From positions 552,635 to 586,082 of the forward strand of contig NMRA01000262.1 of the NCBI GenBank assembly GCA_002633005.1: a stretch of 33,448 bases of DNA. The letters are read 5' to 3'. A model generated the notes under the pieces. That model ran no database searches. It worked only from the letters and a program-made list of their open reading frames with translations, and was not told the DNA's origin. Shown here one piece after another: positions 30,616 through 33,448 of this stretch (position 1 is the stretch's first letter; each line of letters opens with the position of its first letter). A program made the translations under genes and the position numbers. Origin of the DNA: Phoronis australis. Taxonomy: Eukaryota; Phoronida; Phoronidae.

Positions 30616-30814
30616 AAAGAACTAGCAGTCGTAATGGGAAGACTGAATTTTTATGAAGACTTGTCTTGCACTGTATTTATTAAAAGGATATTTCACGAGA
30701 GAAGAAAATCTTTAAATTTGTAATAACTCAGCCATTAATTGGTGCACATGCCACATGACCATGTTGACTTTTCAGTAAAATTTTGTAAGGTATGTGGCTT
30801 GTTCTTAATGCATG

Positions 30815-31235
30815 CTATTAACCCACATGTTCTTTAATGCAGGTTATCCACACGTTCCTTAATACATGCTCGTAATGCAGGCCATATACCCACATATTCC
30901 TAACGCAGGCCTTATACTCACATGCTCCTAATGCACGCCATATACTCACATGTTCCTAATGCAGGCCATATACCCACATGTTCCTAATGCAGACCATATG
31001 CCCACATGTTCCTAACGCAGGCTATATTACCCACATATTCCTAACGCAGGCCATATACTCACATGTTCCTAATGCAGGCCATATACTCACATGTTCCTAA
31101 TGCANATACCCACATGTTCCTAATGCAGGCCATATACTAACATGTTCCTAATGCAGGCCATATACTCACATGTTCCTAATGCAGGCCATATACCAATGTG
31201 TTCCTTAATGCCAGCCATATGTCCACATGCTCCTC
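30815..31235 (+). repeat. 28-bp minisatellite in SNAPC1 intron 1, about 14-15 units
   Basis: Units of CACATGTTCCTAATGCAGGC followed by CATATACC. The central units are nearly identical and exactly 28 bp apart (for example CATGTTCC at 31141 and 31169), and both edges are more diverged. A shortened unit around the ambiguous base at 31105 suggests that the copy number is not resolved in the assembly. Confidence 0.93.
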
Positions 31236-32966
31236 AATTATTGCTTGAAGTGATTTTTATGCACCCTCATGTACAGTGTGTATAATCTAATAATAAAGTG
31301 TGTATGTATCACACAGACGTTGGCGAAGCAGTGTTCCCGCCAATGAGATACATGTAAATAAGGTCCCCGTGGTCTTAGCTCAGTTACATATGCGGGCGTT
31401 TATTTGACAATTTATAGACACTGGAAACGGAGCAACTTTGACTAAAGATTAATAGATTCACACTCTGTTTTAAATGGCTTGAAAATTCTTAACATTTCGT
31501 CTAGAATACAATTTAGGCTAGTAAATAGAATGTCAGTAGGGAGACATAAATATATATTTACAACATGAATATTTTTAATATATACTGCACAACAAACTAG
31601 GACATGAATTTTTGCTTTTCACAAAGACTGTTTTAACTTGACACTGGGCAACATCGCTTAGCCGATTCGGACGCACAGCATATAAAGGTGTGCCGGGAGG
31701 AAGGTAAGTGGGCTATAGGTTCACAGAAAAAATTGTTGCCGTGAACCCTGGATCTGACTTAGAAACACAACGGTCTCATCACCGGTGCTTATTAAATTAT
31801 CTGTTAATCCAATATACAAAGCGTGACACTGGCGATTACGCGAAGTCAGAGAACATACATTCAGTGAAACCGCTATCAACCGTGGCAAATATTTTGAGTC
31901 TGATTACAACTGCTAAGAAAATGTGTGAGATATACACAAACCATCCACATTGCTAACTATGAACTGCGACATCTGTCAATACATTACACCGGTGGCAGTT
32001 TTAAGTGATGTGTAAATAATCACCGTTACTTGATGAACTTCCACATTTACATTCAACCACCGATTATGCGAAAAAGCGCACCGTCCAAAATGTGAGAATT
32101 ACAGCCAATGATGCTAAAATTAACTTTTATGAAATTTGAAAAATATGGCAAGTGCCGTATTCGATCATGTCCCAAATTTCACAATCAAAACAATTCAGTT
32201 TGGGGTTGGATTTAGGTGTCTGAAATTCAGGAGGCTGTCGTAAATTTAGGAATTTTTGCTGTACCATTAAAACCCGTAGAGCCTATTACTCATTCATAAT
32301 AAACAAAAAGGTCAAGACCTTGACAATGTTCTATAAATTTATTTTATTCATTTTGTTCATAGCGGGTATATAACTTTCGGTGGAAATGTACAGTCATGCA
32401 AGCTACGTTTTAAACAGTGCAAGGCAGGGATTTTTGCACTTTAACCTTTGTTTATAAAATGGTAGTTGACAAGGCAAAGAACCATGCTTTGTAAAATCGC
32501 TTTCACCTGAACACCAAACAGAACTGATTGTAAGGACAATTCTAAACTATGTCCAACAGCATCTACGAGCCAGTTATTACATTAGTCCAAAACAGTGAGC
32601 AGCGTTACAAGACTTGTCTTGTTTTGGGGCAAAAAATTGGACTAAAGATGTGACTGTAATGGCCATTTTTTGAATTACGTTTACAGAGCTCTAGTTTAGT
32701 GGCTTGTGGCTGAAATCTGAAACAAGATGGTTCTTAGGCAGAAATTGTGATATTTTCTGCCGTTGCCAATGCCAGTATCTTACTCATTGTCAATAGGTCT
32801 GTACCCTTGTTTTCATTCTCAACCTTAATTCTAAGTTCTTAATTCAATCTCTTCTAGTGGCTCTCTTCATGGCGCCTTCATTATTACTTTTTAATCAGTT
32901 TCTGTCATCTACCTCAGTCTCTACACATCAAACTTCTCAAAGGATCATTTTAAAAATGGCAGTTAT
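31236..32966. other. SNAPC1 intron 1 interior, nothing recognised
   Basis: AT-rich. An 82-codon + frame at 31708-31956 has no motif or convincing splice sites. Confidence 0.5.
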
Positions 32967-33053
32967 GTTCCTGCCCAGATGTCTGCAGGTGAAGTGTTCC
33001 TGCCCAGATGTCTACAGGTGAAGCGTTCCTGCTCAGACGTCTACAGGTGAAGT
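32967..33053 (+). repeat. 29-bp tandem repeat, 3 units
   Basis: GTTCCTGCCCAGATGTCT plus RCAGGTGAAG repeats at 32967, 32996 and 33025 with exact 29-bp spacing, about 110 bp upstream of the SNAPC1 exon 2 acceptor. Each unit contains a CAGGTGAAG donor-like sequence. Confidence 0.92.
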
Positions 33054-33161
33054 TGGCATTCAGATGAGCCCAACTACTCTGGCATCCTCTAGTGCCTATT
33101 TTGTGTTTTAGCTGTATCTTTTACGGTGGAAGTTTCATATCCAGATGATATCATTTTGCAG

Positions 33162-33299
33162 TTTACTGAGGACTGTTTGCGCATAGCAGTTAGCTTGTGG
33201 ATGCCTCCTAAGCCTCCTAATGACTTGCTGCAGAGAGTCGGTGCACTCTATCTCCTTTATGGACTTTACAATACCCAGCTGTTGACAATCAAGGCAAAG
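33162..33299 (+). CDS. SNAPC1: SNAPC1 (SNAP43), second coding exon
   Basis: Encodes 46 residues: FTEDCLRIAVSLWMPPKPPN and then RVGALYLLYGLYNTQLLTIK. RVGALYLLYGLYNTQL is identical to the vertebrate protein and is the signature of the family. The acceptor is taken as ATTTTGCAG ending at 33161. With it, exon 1 joins in phase 0 and the spacing between IFCGR and FT..L is exactly as in vertebrates (eight residues). The more upstream TTTTAG at 33111 would add about 17 extra residues and would not keep the phase. The donor is AAG/GTAGGT at 33300, phase 0. The remaining exons lie beyond the right edge; the two present cover roughly the first quarter of the protein. Confidence 0.92.
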
Positions 33300-33448
33300 G
33301 TAGGTGTGAATTAGAGTTCAATGTGTTGTGATATCCCCATGCCCTGCTGTAGTCCATCTCCCAAGTGATACATTTAATGACGGACTGTGCCAGTTGCGAT
33401 TTAAATAGCGCAATCCCATTTTGTGGGCTCTGTACAATAGAGGGAGCT
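33300..33448 (+). other. Start of SNAPC1 intron 2
   Basis: Non-coding after the GTAGGT donor; no further exon reached within the window. Confidence 0.7.

Noticed and set aside
30815-31235. CRISPR-like array
   Set aside because: Units are contiguous with no unique spacers, and the DNA is eukaryotic; it is a minisatellite.

Overview
This is eukaryotic, animal-type DNA. Its genes are split by GT-AG introns, it has long AT-rich non-coding stretches, minisatellites, a tRNA-derived SINE family, several short inverted-repeat elements and decayed transposon or multi-copy ORFs. Operons, ribosome binding sites and bacterial promoters are absent. The two clear host genes are both conserved animal genes on the + strand. 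Together with the repeat types, they suggest a marine invertebrate, perhaps a cephalochordate (lancelet); this assignment is an inference from style and protein similarity recalled without a search.

Layout. 1-1518: decayed THAP zinc-finger fragment and the tail of a LINE-like ORF, in the space upstream of the first visible MOCS3 exon. 1519-4813: the last three coding exons and poly(A) signal of MOCS3 (UBA4-type adenylyltransferase/sulfurtransferase), covering its rhodanese domain; the larger intron carries four minisatellite blocks. 4814-7489: no recognisable gene. 7490-12000: a decayed multi-copy protein gene (- strand, 8070-11172) bracketed by a pair of inverted repeats. 12000-18350: mostly repeats (G-rich repeats, a 26-bp satellite, a three-copy degenerate repeat, a MITE), plus one exon-like ORF. 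18350-20180: dense cluster of MITEs and SINEs, including a head-to-head SINE hairpin, then an assembly gap inside a second THAP domain on the - strand. 20180-24788: AT-rich sequence with one more SINE. 24789-27294: a roughly 2.5 kb non-coding element with short terminal inverted repeats, containing two 770-bp direct repeats and a diverged array of roughly 150-bp units. 27295-30118: no firm gene. 30119 to the right edge: the first two coding exons of SNAPC1 (SNAP43), with a 28-bp minisatellite in intron 1; the gene continues off the window.

The two host genes are functionally unrelated: tRNA thiolation and molybdopterin sulfur transfer for MOCS3, snRNA transcription for SNAPC1. The 25 kb between them looks like a repeat-rich intergenic region. 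Single ambiguous N bases at 2952, 9591, 15717, 16607, 25966 and 31105, several of them exactly at repeat boundaries, probably mark assembly joins, so some repeat structure here may be an assembly product.
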